Source: Streptomyces flaveolus (GTDB lineage: Bacteria; Actinomycetota; Actinomycetes; Streptomycetales; Streptomycetaceae). Taken from it: a stretch of 64,000 nt of DNA. The DNA is taken from assembly GCF_000716535.1 (NCBI RefSeq), contig NZ_JNWV01000004.1, forward strand, positions 310,001 through 374,000, in the 5' to 3' direction. Of the stretch, positions 56,560 to 64,000 are shown in pieces. The position numbers and the translations under genes were made by a program. The number at the start of each line of letters is the position of its first letter. Positions within the stretch are counted from its first letter, which is position 1. The notes below the pieces were generated by a model. It saw nothing but the letters and a program-made list of their open reading frames with translations, searched no databases and had not been told where the DNA came from.

Positions 56560-57879
56560 GTGCCAGCAAGTGCAACGAAGTCCCTGCGGGTCGCCGTCCT
56601 CGCGGACTCCGACACCCGGTGGAAGTGGGGCGCGCTCACCGCGCAGCGCCTCACTCCCGCGGCTGCCGAGGTCCGGCTCGACGGCTACCTCCTGCGCGGA
56701 CGCGCCACCCCCACCGCCCGCCAGCTGAAGGAAGTCGGCGTCCAGGCCGACTCCCTGCGCGAGGTCACCGGCGTCGAGTTCCTGCGCGCGATGAGCGAGG
56801 ACCCCGACAACCGGTACGACGTCCTCGTGCTCGCGCTGGTCGGCGGCGGAGTGCAGGCGATGCTGCACGGGCTGCGCGCCGCCTGGGGCTCCGGGAAGCG
56901 TCCCGTGGTCGTCACCGGCTATGTCGGCGTCGTCTACGAGAAGCTCACCGACGGGCTGCTGCTGCGGCACGGCGCGGACCTCGTCCTCGCCAACTCCCGC
57001 CACGACGCGGACCGGTTCCGGGCCGTGTACGAGGGCGTGGGCGCCGACGCCTCCTCGGTCACCGAGGTCGCGCTGCCCTTCCTCGGCGGTGAGCCGTACG
57101 CCGGCGAACACGAGCCCTACACCGTGGTGTTCGCGGTCCAGCCGTCCGTCCCGGACAACCGCCGGGACCGCACCTACCTGCTGAACCGCCTCGTCGAGCA
57201 CGCCCGGAAGCACCCCGAGCGTGAGGTGCTGCTCAAGCTGCGCTCCAAGCCCGGCGAGCACACCACCCACATCGAGGAGCTGCCGTACCAGAAGCTGGCC
57301 CAGGGCCAGGACCTGCCGGCCAACTTCCGTCTGGTGTACGGGCACATGGGCGAGGTGCTGGACCGCACCGACCTGCTGGTCACGGTCAGCTCCACGGCCG
57401 CCCTGGAGGCCCTGCACCGCCGTATCCCGACGGCCGTCCTCACCGACCTCGGGGTCCGTGAGGTGCTCGGCAACCACCACTTCACCGGCTCCGGCTGCCT
57501 GGCCTCCTGGGACCAGCTCGACGCCGGGCACCGGCCGGTGCCGGACGAGGAGTGGGTGGCCCGCCAGGGCGTCGCGGCCGACGGCTCGTACGCCACCGCG
57601 TTCGACGGCGCCCGCGAGCGCATCGCCGAGCTGCTGGACCGGCCGGGCGGGCTGCCGCCCCTCACGCCCTACTACACCCCCGAGACCGCGCCCGGCTACC
57701 TGCCCGGCATCCTCGCCCGCCACCACCTCGGCCCCGACGGCGTACCGCTGCCCGGAGCGCCCGCCGCCGACAAGGCACCCGGCCCCGTCCGGCAGATCGT
57801 GCGCCGGGCCGCGCGCGGCGCCTACCGGCACGGCGTCCAGCGGGTCGCCCCCGTGATCCGGCGGATGGGCGAGCTGTGA
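56560..57879 (+). CDS. DUF6716-type putative glycosyltransferase
   Basis: A 439-residue GT-B-like protein. It begins LRVAVLADSDTRWKWGALTAQRL and contains PVVVTGYVGVVYEKLTDGLLLRHGADLVLANSRHDADRF and LLKLRSKPGEH, with a donor-site like LLVTVSSTAALEALHRRIPTAVLTDLG. This fits the DUF6716 family as I remember it; family members occur next to CMP-nonulosonate genes. GTG 56560 is chosen because the conserved part starts right after it; no good ribosome site is seen, so a leaderless or short-leader transcript is possible. A GGAAC-like -35 (56527) and CTTCCTAGCGTCT (56542-56554) lie just upstream. Confidence 0.75.
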   Translation: MPASATKSLRVAVLADSDTRWKWGALTAQRLTPAAAEVRLDGYLLRGRATPTARQLKEVGVQADSLREVTGVEFLRAMSEDPDNRYDVLVLALVGGGVQAMLHGLRAAWGSGKRPVVVTGYVGVVYEKLTDGLLLRHGADLVLANSRHDADRFRAVYEGVGADASSVTEVALPFLGGEPYAGEHEPYTVVFAVQPSVPDNRRDRTYLLNRLVEHARKHPEREVLLKLRSKPGEHTTHIEELPYQKLAQGQDLPANFRLVYGHMGEVLDRTDLLVTVSSTAALEALHRRIPTAVLTDLGVREVLGNHHFTGSGCLASWDQLDAGHRPVPDEEWVARQGVAADGSYATAFDGARERIAELLDRPGGLPPLTPYYTPETAPGYLPGILARHHLGPDGVPLPGAPAADKAPGPVRQIVRRAARGAYRHGVQRVAPVIRRMGEL

Positions 57880-57902
57880 CCTCACCCCAAGGAGTAGACC
57901 CC

Positions 57903-59132
57903 ATGTCCAACTCGGCAGCGGGCCAAGGCGCTTCGATCCGCCGGGTGCTCGCGGTGATCCCCGCGCGCGGCGGCTCCAAGGGCGTGCCCGCGAAGAACCT
58001 CGCCCCGGTGGGCGGTGTCCCGCTGGTGGCCCGCGCGGTGCGCGAGTGCCGGGCGAGCCGGCTGGTGACCGACGTCGTCGTCTCCACCGACGACCAGGCC
58101 ATCGCCGCCGCCGCCCGGGAGGCCGGCGCCGAGGTCGTGCTGCGGCCCGCCGCCATCGCCGGGGACACCGCCACCTCCGAGGCCGCGGTCCTGCACGCCA
58201 TGGACACCCACGAGACGCTGCACGGCGCCCCCGTGGACGTGGTCCTGCTCGTGCAGTGCACCAGCCCGTTCCTCGTCCGCGAGGACATCGACGGGGTCGC
58301 CGCCGCGGTCGCCGAGAACGGCGCCGACACCGCCGTCACCGTGGCGCCCTTCCACGGCTTCGTCTGGCGCGAGGCCGACGAGCCCACCGAGGGCGGCCGT
58401 GGCGTCAACCACGACAAGTCCTACCGCCCGCGCCGCCAGGACCGCCCCCAGGACTTCCTGGAGACCGGCGCCGCCTACGCGATGGACGCGGCCGGCTTCC
58501 GCGAGCACCACCACCGCTTCTTCGGCCACACCGAGCTGGTCCGCACCGACCCGGCCCGGGTGCTGGAGGTCGACGACCCGCACGACCTGGCCCGCGCCCG
58601 CGCCCTCGCGCCCCTCTTCGACGCGGACCGGCCCGGTTCGCTGCCGACCGCCGACGACGTGGACGCGGTCGTACTCGACTTCGACGGCACCCAGACCGAC
58701 GACCGGGTGCTGATCGACTCCGACGGACGGGAGTTCGTCGCCGTGCACCGCGGCGACGGCCTCGGCATCGCGGCCCTCCGCAGGAGCGGCCTGAAGCTGC
58801 TGATCCTGTCCACGGAACAGAACCCGGTCGTCGCCGCCCGCGCACGGAAGCTGCGGATCCCCGTGCTGCACGGCATCGACCGGAAAGACCTCGCGCTGAA
58901 GCAGTGGTGCGAGGAGCAGGGCATCGCGCCGGAGCGCGTGCTCTACGTCGGCAACGACGTCAACGACCTGCCGTGCTTCGCCCTCGTGGGCTGGCCCGTG
59001 GCGGTCGCGAGCGCTCACGACGTCGTACGCGGCGCCGCACGCGCGGTCACCACCGTCCCCGGCGGTGACGGCGCGATCCGAGAGATCGCCAGCTGGATCC
59101 TCGGCCCCTCTCTCGATTCCCTCCCCAAGTAA
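57903..59132 (+). CDS. CMP-nonulosonate synthetase fused to HAD phosphatase
   Basis: A 409-residue bifunctional protein. Residues 15-240 form a NeuA-type cytidylyltransferase: VIPARGGSKGVPAKNLAPVGG with the P-loop and LLVQCTSPFLVREDIDG. Residues 250-400 are a KdsC-like HAD phosphatase: VVLDFDGTQTDDRVL with the two catalytic Asp, LLILSTEQNPVV, and VLYVGNDVNDLPCF. The fused phosphatase would release phosphate from the 9-phosphate made by NeuB, and the first domain would activate the sugar with CTP. Mammalian CMAS has a similar order. AAGGAG lies eight bases before the ATG. Confidence 0.92.
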   Translation: MSNSAAGQGASIRRVLAVIPARGGSKGVPAKNLAPVGGVPLVARAVRECRASRLVTDVVVSTDDQAIAAAAREAGAEVVLRPAAIAGDTATSEAAVLHAMDTHETLHGAPVDVVLLVQCTSPFLVREDIDGVAAAVAENGADTAVTVAPFHGFVWREADEPTEGGRGVNHDKSYRPRRQDRPQDFLETGAAYAMDAAGFREHHHRFFGHTELVRTDPARVLEVDDPHDLARARALAPLFDADRPGSLPTADDVDAVVLDFDGTQTDDRVLIDSDGREFVAVHRGDGLGIAALRRSGLKLLILSTEQNPVVAARARKLRIPVLHGIDRKDLALKQWCEEQGIAPERVLYVGNDVNDLPCFALVGWPVAVASAHDVVRGAARAVTTVPGGDGAIREIASWILGPSLDSLPK

Positions 59133-59144
59133 GGACACCCCCTG

Positions 59145-60083
59145 ATGAGCACCAACTCCCGTCTGCGCACCTTCGGTTCGCGCGAGGTCGGCCCCGGCAA
59201 GCCCGTCTACATCTGCGGCGAGATCGGCATCAACCACAACGGTGAGCTGGAGAACGCCTTCAAGCTGATCGACGTTGCCGCCGAGGCCGGCTGCGACGCC
59301 GTGAAGTTCCAGAAGCGCACCCCCGAGATCTGCACCCCGCGCGATCAGTGGGACATCGAGCGCGACACCCCCTGGGGCCGGATGACCTACATCGACTACC
59401 GCCACCGCGTGGAGTTCGGCGAGGACGAGTACCGGCAGATCGACGAGTACTGCAAGGAGAAGGGGATCGACTGGTTCGCCTCCCCGTGGGACACCGAGGC
59501 CGTCGCCTTCCTGGAGAAGTTCGACGTGCCCGCCCACAAGGTGGCCTCCGCCTCCCTGACGGACGACGAGCTGCTGCGCGCCCTGCGCGCCACGGGCCGC
59601 TCCGTCATCCTGTCGACGGGCATGTCCACCCCGCGCCAGATCCGCCACGCGGTGGAGGTCCTGGGCTCGGACAACATCCTCCTCTGCCACGCCACCTCCA
59701 CCTACCCGGCCAAGGCCGAGGAGCTGAACCTCCGCGTGATCAACACGCTGGAGAAGGAGTACCCGAACGTCCCGATCGGCTACTCCGGCCACGAGACCGG
59801 CCTGCAGACCACGCTGGCGGCGGTCGCGCTGGGCGCCACGTTCGTCGAGCGCCACATCACCCTGGACCGCGCGATGTGGGGCTCCGACCAGGCCGCCTCG
59901 GTCGAGCCGCAGGGCCTCCAGCGCCTCGTCCGTGACATCCGCACCATCGAGGCCTCCCTCGGCGACGGCGTCAAGAAGGTCTACGACTCCGAGCTGGGCC
60001 CGATGAAGAAGCTGCGCCGCGTCACCGGTGTCGTCGCCGAGGCGGAGATCGCCGCGGCGGCGGGCGAGCCGGTCTCGGTGTGA
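59145..60083 (+). CDS. neuB: Nonulosonate (sialic acid/Kdn) synthase, NeuB family, without SAF domain
   Basis: A 312-residue PEP-condensing TIM-barrel enzyme. Marks: VYICGEIGINHNGELENAFKLIDVAAEAGCDAVKFQKRTPE, the WFASPWDTEAVAFLEKF segment, VASASLTDDELL, LCHATSTYPAKAEELNL, and GYSGHETGLQTTLAAVALGATFVERHITLDR. The C-terminal SAF (antifreeze-like) domain of usual NeuB, about 60 residues, is missing; the protein ends after a short helical tail. It joins PEP with ManNAc, ManNAc-6-P or Man-6-P. Twelve bases after the NeuA-HAD gene. Its stop overlaps a GTG of the next gene. Confidence 0.93.
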   Translation: MSTNSRLRTFGSREVGPGKPVYICGEIGINHNGELENAFKLIDVAAEAGCDAVKFQKRTPEICTPRDQWDIERDTPWGRMTYIDYRHRVEFGEDEYRQIDEYCKEKGIDWFASPWDTEAVAFLEKFDVPAHKVASASLTDDELLRALRATGRSVILSTGMSTPRQIRHAVEVLGSDNILLCHATSTYPAKAEELNLRVINTLEKEYPNVPIGYSGHETGLQTTLAAVALGATFVERHITLDRAMWGSDQAASVEPQGLQRLVRDIRTIEASLGDGVKKVYDSELGPMKKLRRVTGVVAEAEIAAAAGEPVSV

Positions 60084-60118
60084 ATCCAGGTCACTTACGA
60101 CGGGACGGTCGTACGCCG

Positions 60119-61522
60119 ATGAGCCCCCGCGCCGGTCAGGCCGGCCACCCCGCCCGCACGCTCGCCTTCGTGGAGAGCCCGGTACAGCTGCTGAACGTAC
60201 TGGAGTGGGCACACCTGCACGGCCTGCACGACGCCGGGCCTCCCGGCGCGGCCGTGCCGCCGCCCCCGCACGGCCGAGGCCCGACCGTCCCGCCGAGCGG
60301 GGCCGACCCGGCCCGGCCGTGGGGCTCCGGCACCGCACGCCCCGACACGCCGTCCGGCTCCGACCGCGGGGACCCGGGTGCGCCGTCCGGTGCCGGCGGC
60401 GCGGGGCCGGCCACGGCCTCCGTGCCCACGCCGGCCCTGCCCACGCAGCCCGGGGCGGCGCACGCCGGTCCCGCGCACGCCGGTCTCGCCGCGGCCGTGC
60501 CCGCGCAGGCCAGGCGGCTCCCGGCGGTGGGGGCGACGGCGGGCGGGACGGGGGCGGCAGGCGCGGAGCTCACCGTCGTCGTGCTGTCCCCGACCGACCC
60601 CATGACCCGGGGCCAGCTTCGCCGCATGGCGGACCTGGCCCGGGACGAGGGGTACCGGGTGCGCTGGGAGGAGGCGCGGGGCGGTACGACCGCGCCCTTC
60701 CACACCATCGGCGGCCTGGCCGGTTCCCTCCGCAGGGCCGACCGGATCGTCATGGGAGACCCCTTCTCCCGCTACGTACAGCTGCTGCTGACCATCACCC
60801 GCGCCCGCGACCTCGTGGTCGTGGACGACGGCACGGCGACGATGGAGTTCGTCGCCCAGCTCGCCCGCGGCGAGCGTCTGGTCCGCTGGCACCGCAAGGG
60901 CGGCCGGCCCGGCGCCCGCGACCTGCTCTTCGCGCCGGTCTCCTCCTCCGCCCGGCGCCGGCTCACCCCGAGCGACCGCAGGCGCGTCGAGGTCTTCTCC
61001 TCCATGCCGGTGACCGAGATCCCGGACGGCGTGACCGTCACCGCCAACGACTTCGCCTGGACCCGCGCCCGCTTCGGCCCGCCGCGCATCACCCAGAGCG
61101 CCGACCTGGTCGGCACCTCCCTGGTGGAGACGGGGGTCGTGGACGGCGACCGCTACCTGGAGGCCGTCCGGAGCCTGGCCAAGGCCCACGGCGCCACCCG
61201 CTACTTCGCCCACCGCCGTGAGAGCGCCGAGAAACTGCACCGCCTGGCCGTCGAGACGGGCCTGGAGATAGTCCGCCCGGACCTCCCGCTGGAACTGATC
61301 GCCCGCCGCGGCCCCATCGGCCGGACGATCCTCAGCTTCCCCTCCACGGTCGTCCACACCCTGCCGCTGGCCTTGGCCGGCACGGGCGTGCGCGTGGCGG
61401 TCTGCGACATCGACCCGACCTGGCTCACCGACACCGCCTCCCCCCGCGCCCAGGGCTTCCTCTCCGGCGTGACCGGCACGGCACGGGACGTCCACCGGTT
61501 GGCGGCGGTGAGCCCGGCGTAG
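60119..61522 (+). CDS. Polysialyl/GT52-like sialyltransferase with large Pro/Gly insertion
   Basis: A 467-residue protein. It starts RTLAFVESPVQLLNVLEWAHLHG, like GT52-type sialyltransferases, then has about 110 residues of Pro/Gly/Ala low complexity (60235-60560) before the fold resumes at ELTVVVLSPTDPMTRGQLRRMADLARDEG. Sialyltransferase-like motifs follow: VVDDGTATMEF (acidic-G), YFAHRRESAEKL in place of HP, and FPSTVVHTL (Ser-Thr). ATG 60119 is chosen. A GTG at 60080 overlapping neuB would add 13 codons, including a rare TTA leucine codon, which would make translation depend on the bldA tRNA. Confidence 0.75.
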   Translation: MSPRAGQAGHPARTLAFVESPVQLLNVLEWAHLHGLHDAGPPGAAVPPPPHGRGPTVPPSGADPARPWGSGTARPDTPSGSDRGDPGAPSGAGGAGPATASVPTPALPTQPGAAHAGPAHAGLAAAVPAQARRLPAVGATAGGTGAAGAELTVVVLSPTDPMTRGQLRRMADLARDEGYRVRWEEARGGTTAPFHTIGGLAGSLRRADRIVMGDPFSRYVQLLLTITRARDLVVVDDGTATMEFVAQLARGERLVRWHRKGGRPGARDLLFAPVSSSARRRLTPSDRRRVEVFSSMPVTEIPDGVTVTANDFAWTRARFGPPRITQSADLVGTSLVETGVVDGDRYLEAVRSLAKAHGATRYFAHRRESAEKLHRLAVETGLEIVRPDLPLELIARRGPIGRTILSFPSTVVHTLPLALAGTGVRVAVCDIDPTWLTDTASPRAQGFLSGVTGTARDVHRLAAVSPA

Positions 61523-61554
61523 CCGTGGTTCGCGGGACTCCTTGACCGTGGACA

Positions 61555-61570
61555 TGAGTACGAGTACTCA
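61555..61570. promoter_or_regulatory. 16-bp palindrome in a probable promoter
   Basis: TGAGTACGAGTACTCA is an inverted repeat with 7-bp arms around GA. A TTGACC box at 61542-61547 lies 17 bases before TACTCA at 61565-61570, so the palindrome overlaps the -10 position of a possible promoter for the small gene at 61692. A dimeric repressor or activator could bind here. Confidence 0.6.
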
Positions 61571-61691
61571 GGCGCCGCGTGATCACACAGCGATACCGTC
61601 GTTCACCCGATGTACGAACCGTGCGCGCGGCAGCGGCCGGTTGCCGGCATCGGGTAGACGGGGAACGGGGAAACGGGGAGGTCGTTCACGC

Positions 61692-62135
61692 ATGGCTTGG
61701 GACGAGTGGGAGCAGCTGAAGGAGGACGCGGCAGCGCGTGGTTCCGCTCGCATGCAGCTGAATCACGTCCCGGACCCGGTGGGGGTGGGCTACGACCGTC
61801 TGAAGTCGGACAAGAAGGCCTGGTCGACGGCCGGTGAAGGCGTCTCGGGCCTGAAGGACGACATCGCCAAGGCGCTGGGGAAGCTGGACGACGGGCAGTC
61901 GGGGCTGGGCGACACCGCAGGATGCCAGTCGGCGGCGGCGCAGGCGGAGTTGTTCGCCTCCTGGAAGAAGTACGTCGCCGATGTCAGCGGCCGATGCGAC
62001 AAAGTGGGGGGATTGCTGGAGCGTACGGGCCTCGACCTGGCGATGACCGACGCGGACGTCGAGTCGGAGTTGAACAGGATCAGCGCCGAGTACAAGGACA
62101 CCGAGGCGGTCGGCGGCACCGCGAAGGGTCGGTGA
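61692..62135 (+). CDS. WXG100-like helical protein
   Basis: A 147-residue helical protein: MAWDEWEQLKEDAAAR, a short region with a proline-rich turn, then two long helices (GEGVSGLKDDIAKALGKLDD, and SWKKYVADVSGRCDKVGGLLERTGLDLAMTDADVESELNRISAEY). A WK pair between helices and the length remind me of ESX/WXG100-like and EspC-like proteins of actinobacteria. It has no signal peptide. No type VII secretion genes are in the window. GGGGAGG lies about nine bases upstream. It is followed by a lipoprotein gene after nine bases. Confidence 0.7.
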   Translation: MAWDEWEQLKEDAAARGSARMQLNHVPDPVGVGYDRLKSDKKAWSTAGEGVSGLKDDIAKALGKLDDGQSGLGDTAGCQSAAAQAELFASWKKYVADVSGRCDKVGGLLERTGLDLAMTDADVESELNRISAEYKDTEAVGGTAKGR

Positions 62136-62144
62136 CCGGCGGTC

Positions 62145-62756
62145 ATGGATCTGGCGACGCTGAAGGCCTTCAAGCCCATGAAGATGACCATGAGTGCACT
62201 CGTGCTCGCCGTACCCCTCGTACTCACCACCTTCACTGGATGCGGTATGACCGACAACAGCGCTGTCAGCGGCTCGGACAACAGTTCTGCCACCAGCTCC
62301 GGCAACACTTCCGGCGGTATTCGCTCCGCCGGTATGAGCACCTCACGGGACGCGTCGGATGCGATGGAGACGGTGTCCAGTGGCATCTACGACCTGATCA
62401 AGGTCAAGGGGAAGGCGTCCGACAGCCGCCCGGGCGTGCAGCAGTGCCCGGGCAAGGACAGGGACAAGTACTTCCAGATCTTCCACCCGTGGAGCTTCTA
62501 CCCCGCTTCGGCGGCAGATCTCGACGCCGCCATGGAGCACCTCAGGGAAGGGCTGCCGAAGCAGGGCTGGAAGATCGTCGAGTACGGCCCCGACACCAGC
62601 CGGAACAAGAACCTCACCCTGATCGCCGACAACGACGAGCAGAAGGCCGGCGTGCACATCACCCAGATGAAGAAGAGGAACCCGCCCAAGCTCAGCCTGA
62701 TGGTCGTCTCCGGTTGCTACCAGGTCCCCGACGGCCAGGAGGTCGAACACTTCTAG
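62145..62756 (+). CDS. Lipoprotein of unknown function
   Basis: A 203-residue predicted lipoprotein. The signal has a hydrophobic core (MSALVLAVPLVLTTFTGC) with lipobox TFTGC. A Ser/Asn-rich linker follows. The folded part includes VSSGIYDLIKVKGKASDSRPGVQQC, YFQIFHPWSFYPASAADLDAAMEHLREGLPKQGWKIVEYGPD, and VHITQMKKRNPPKLSLMVVSGCYQVPDG, with a likely Cys-Cys pair. I do not recognise a family. It pairs with the WXG100-like gene nine bases upstream; ATG 62178 is another possible start. Confidence 0.75.
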   Translation: MDLATLKAFKPMKMTMSALVLAVPLVLTTFTGCGMTDNSAVSGSDNSSATSSGNTSGGIRSAGMSTSRDASDAMETVSSGIYDLIKVKGKASDSRPGVQQCPGKDRDKYFQIFHPWSFYPASAADLDAAMEHLREGLPKQGWKIVEYGPDTSRNKNLTLIADNDEQKAGVHITQMKKRNPPKLSLMVVSGCYQVPDGQEVEHF

Positions 62757-62769
62757 CGCCCGCCCCGCC

Positions 62770-63423
62770 TCACCCCCGGCGGGCCAGTACGAACCCCCGT
62801 GGGCGTCTCTCCTCCGCGGACGGCTCCCGGAGCACCGTCGCGACCAGTTCGAGGCCGGCACCCGTCAGGGCCTCGGCGACCTGTTCCGGCGTGCGCCAGT
62901 AGTAGTCGAGGTCGATCTCGTGGCCGAACCGCTCGGTCAGGTGCAGCCGGCCGGGCTCGGGGCCGGACTGGAAGCCGAGCAGGGCGTGCCCGCCGGGGAC
63001 CAGGGTGCGGTGGAACTCCGCGAAGGCCGTCGGCAGCTCCTCGTCCGGCAGGTGGATGATCGAGTACAGGGCGAGGACACCGCCCAGCGTGGCGTCGGGC
63101 AGGTCCAGTGCGGTCATCGAACCGACGTGGAAGCGCAGGGCGGGGTACGCCGCACGGGCCAGCGACACCATCGAGGGGGAGAGGTCCACCCCGAACACCG
63201 GCACCCCCTGCTCGTGCAGCAGCGCGGTGACGTGCCCGGGCCCGCTGCCCAGGTCGGCGACGGGGGCGGAGCCGTTCGCCGTGACCAGCTCGGCGAACGT
63301 CCTGATCAGGGTGCGGTCCAGCGGGTGGATGTCCCCGGGAGGGAAGCAGGCGCCGTAGTCCTTGGCGATCGTGTCGTAGGAGGTACGGGTCGTCCGGAGG
63401 AAGTCCGCGGTCGAGTCGCTCAC
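62770..63423 (-). CDS. Class I SAM-dependent methyltransferase
   Basis: A 217-residue methyltransferase. Motif I is VADLGSGPGHVTALL, the SAM-binding acidic residue follows in VFGVDLSPSMVSLAR, and ALYSIIHLPDEELPTAFAEFHRTLVPGGHALLGF matches motifs IV-VI. Substrate unknown. GTG 63423 is chosen because the conserved helix TRTSYDTIAKDYG starts shortly after; a reading 38 codons longer exists. Convergent with the lipoprotein gene, 13 bases away. Confidence 0.88.
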   Translation of the reverse strand: MSDSTADFLRTTRTSYDTIAKDYGACFPPGDIHPLDRTLIRTFAELVTANGSAPVADLGSGPGHVTALLHEQGVPVFGVDLSPSMVSLARAAYPALRFHVGSMTALDLPDATLGGVLALYSIIHLPDEELPTAFAEFHRTLVPGGHALLGFQSGPEPGRLHLTERFGHEIDLDYYWRTPEQVAEALTGAGLELVATVLREPSAEERRPRGFVLARRG

Positions 63424-63656
63424 GTCGGCGGACCCTACCGGCGAGGGGGCCGCGGCGGGGTCCGGTTCGTGGACATGGCGCGCGTGACCCCGGTGAGGCG
63501 TGGTATGCGTGGAAGAGGAAACAGAGGTCTTACCCATCAGAGTTCGCCGCCATGCGTCCGCCGGTCAGATTTTATTCCCCTAACGGACTGAACTTTTGTT
63601 GATCGTGGGGTAGTTGACCGGCTGGGCGTCCTACCCTTCAGAGGGTGAAGCAATTG

Positions 63657-64000
63657 ATGTCCCTAGAGTCCGAGGCCGGCCTCCCGGGGGATGTGCTCCC
63701 CGGCGTGCTGAGCGAGTCCCTGCACGCCGAACTCGTCGCCTTCCGGCGCGACTTGCACATGCACCCCGAGCTGGGCAACCAGGAGTTCCGTACGACCGCC
63801 GCGATCAAGGAGCGGCTGGAGGAGGCCGGGCTGAAGCCCCGCGTCCTGAGCACGGGCACGGGACTCGTCTGTGACATCGGCCTCGCGGAGGGTGAGCACC
63901 CGTCCGTACCCCTTCTGGCCCTGCGCGCCGACATCGACGCCCTGCCCATCCCGGACACGAAGAGTGACTGCGCGTACCGGTCGACCGTGCCGGACCGGGC
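63657..64000 (+). CDS. M20 family amidohydrolase, 3' end missing
   Basis: The first 114 residues of an M20D metal-dependent amidohydrolase, cut by the right edge. LHAELVAFRRDLHMHPELGNQEFRTTAAIKERLEEAG and VPLLALRADIDALPIPD are the family marks, with the metal-site Asp in ADIDALP. Enzymes of this group remove N-acyl groups from amino acids or hydrolyse related amides. ATG 63657 is chosen; an in-frame GTG at 63645 would add four residues. The region upstream (63538-63656) contains no clear operator. Confidence 0.88.
   Translation, partial: MSLESEAGLPGDVLPGVLSESLHAELVAFRRDLHMHPELGNQEFRTTAAIKERLEEAGLKPRVLSTGTGLVCDIGLAEGEHPSVPLLALRADIDALPIPDTKSDCAYRSTVPDR

Noticed and set aside
61692..62756. A type VII secretion locus
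   Set aside because: Only one WXG100-like protein is present; no EccC ATPase, EccD or mycosin gene is in the window.

Overview
The window is very GC-rich with strong third-position G/C bias, uses GTG starts often, and carries tightly overlapping actinobacterial gene pairs (ATGA, GTGA and TGATG junctions). Together with the gene content (sdhCDAB, GntR/aminotransferase (MocR) and TetR regulators, DUF4328, paired ECF sigma factors, cell-wall nonulosonate genes) this points to a Streptomyces chromosome, in a core rather than terminal region. As I remember the Streptomyces coelicolor SCO48xx region, the order glyA-trpS-DD-carboxypeptidase-sdh-nonulosonate locus looks similar; I could not check that here. 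No tRNA, rRNA, CRISPR array, phage or insertion sequence was seen.

Layout. 1-2.4 kb: MFS exporter (cut by the left edge) divergent from a LysR regulator, then a secreted LppX-like protein. 2.6-9.8 kb: a choline-to-glycine-betaine operon (aldehyde dehydrogenase, GMC choline dehydrogenase, ATPase, fused double permease, betaine-binding lipoprotein), coupling betaine synthesis with uptake. 9.8-17.6 kb: PEP-mutase-like and AhpD-like genes facing a MocR regulator, an EamA transporter, a lipoprotein/ATP-grasp pair resembling YgiB/YgiC, a TetR/DUF1348 divergent pair with two near-identical palindromic operators, and ornithine aminotransferase. 17.7-22.9 kb: a ZTP (pfl) riboswitch ahead of glyA, then trpS, a 2H phosphoesterase, an SDR and a YihY membrane protein. 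22.8-30.8 kb: DD-carboxypeptidase, a metallophosphoesterase with a 36-bp repeat linker, a peptide-type binding protein, a Uma2-like protein, and a TetR-DCC-membrane protein operon with two operators. 31-34.5 kb: succinate dehydrogenase sdhCDAB. 34.6-43.2 kb: an atypical OHCU-decarboxylase-like gene, a GH20 hexosaminidase, several unknowns and a tandemly duplicated pair of ECF sigma factor plus single-pass membrane protein modules. 43.4-50 kb: L,D-transpeptidase, stand-alone acyl-CoA mutase, LysE exporter, TetR/flavin monooxygenase divergent pair, membrane acyltransferase.

The most notable part is 50.2-61.5 kb, a nonulosonic-acid (sialic-acid-like, probably Kdn) polymer locus. It encodes a NeuB-type synthase, a CMP-nonulosonate synthetase fused to a HAD phosphatase, an animal-type GT29 sialyltransferase with a helical N-terminal half, a GT8-pyruvyltransferase fusion broken by a -1 frameshift, two GT-B polymer-type sialyltransferase-like proteins, a GT2 and a DUF6716-type glycosyltransferase. 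There is no UDP-GlcNAc 2-epimerase (NeuC), no NeuD acetyltransferase and no dedicated exporter. With the HAD fusion this suggests a mannose-derived Kdn precursor and a teichulosonic-acid-like wall polymer, perhaps pyruvylated and glycosylated. Poly-Kdn teichulosonic acids are known from Streptomyces walls, so the product class may be known, but the GT29 enzyme, the fused enzymes and the frameshift merit attention.

61.6-64 kb: a WXG100-like small protein plus a lipoprotein behind a 16-bp palindrome, a SAM methyltransferase, and the start of an M20 amidohydrolase cut by the right edge.
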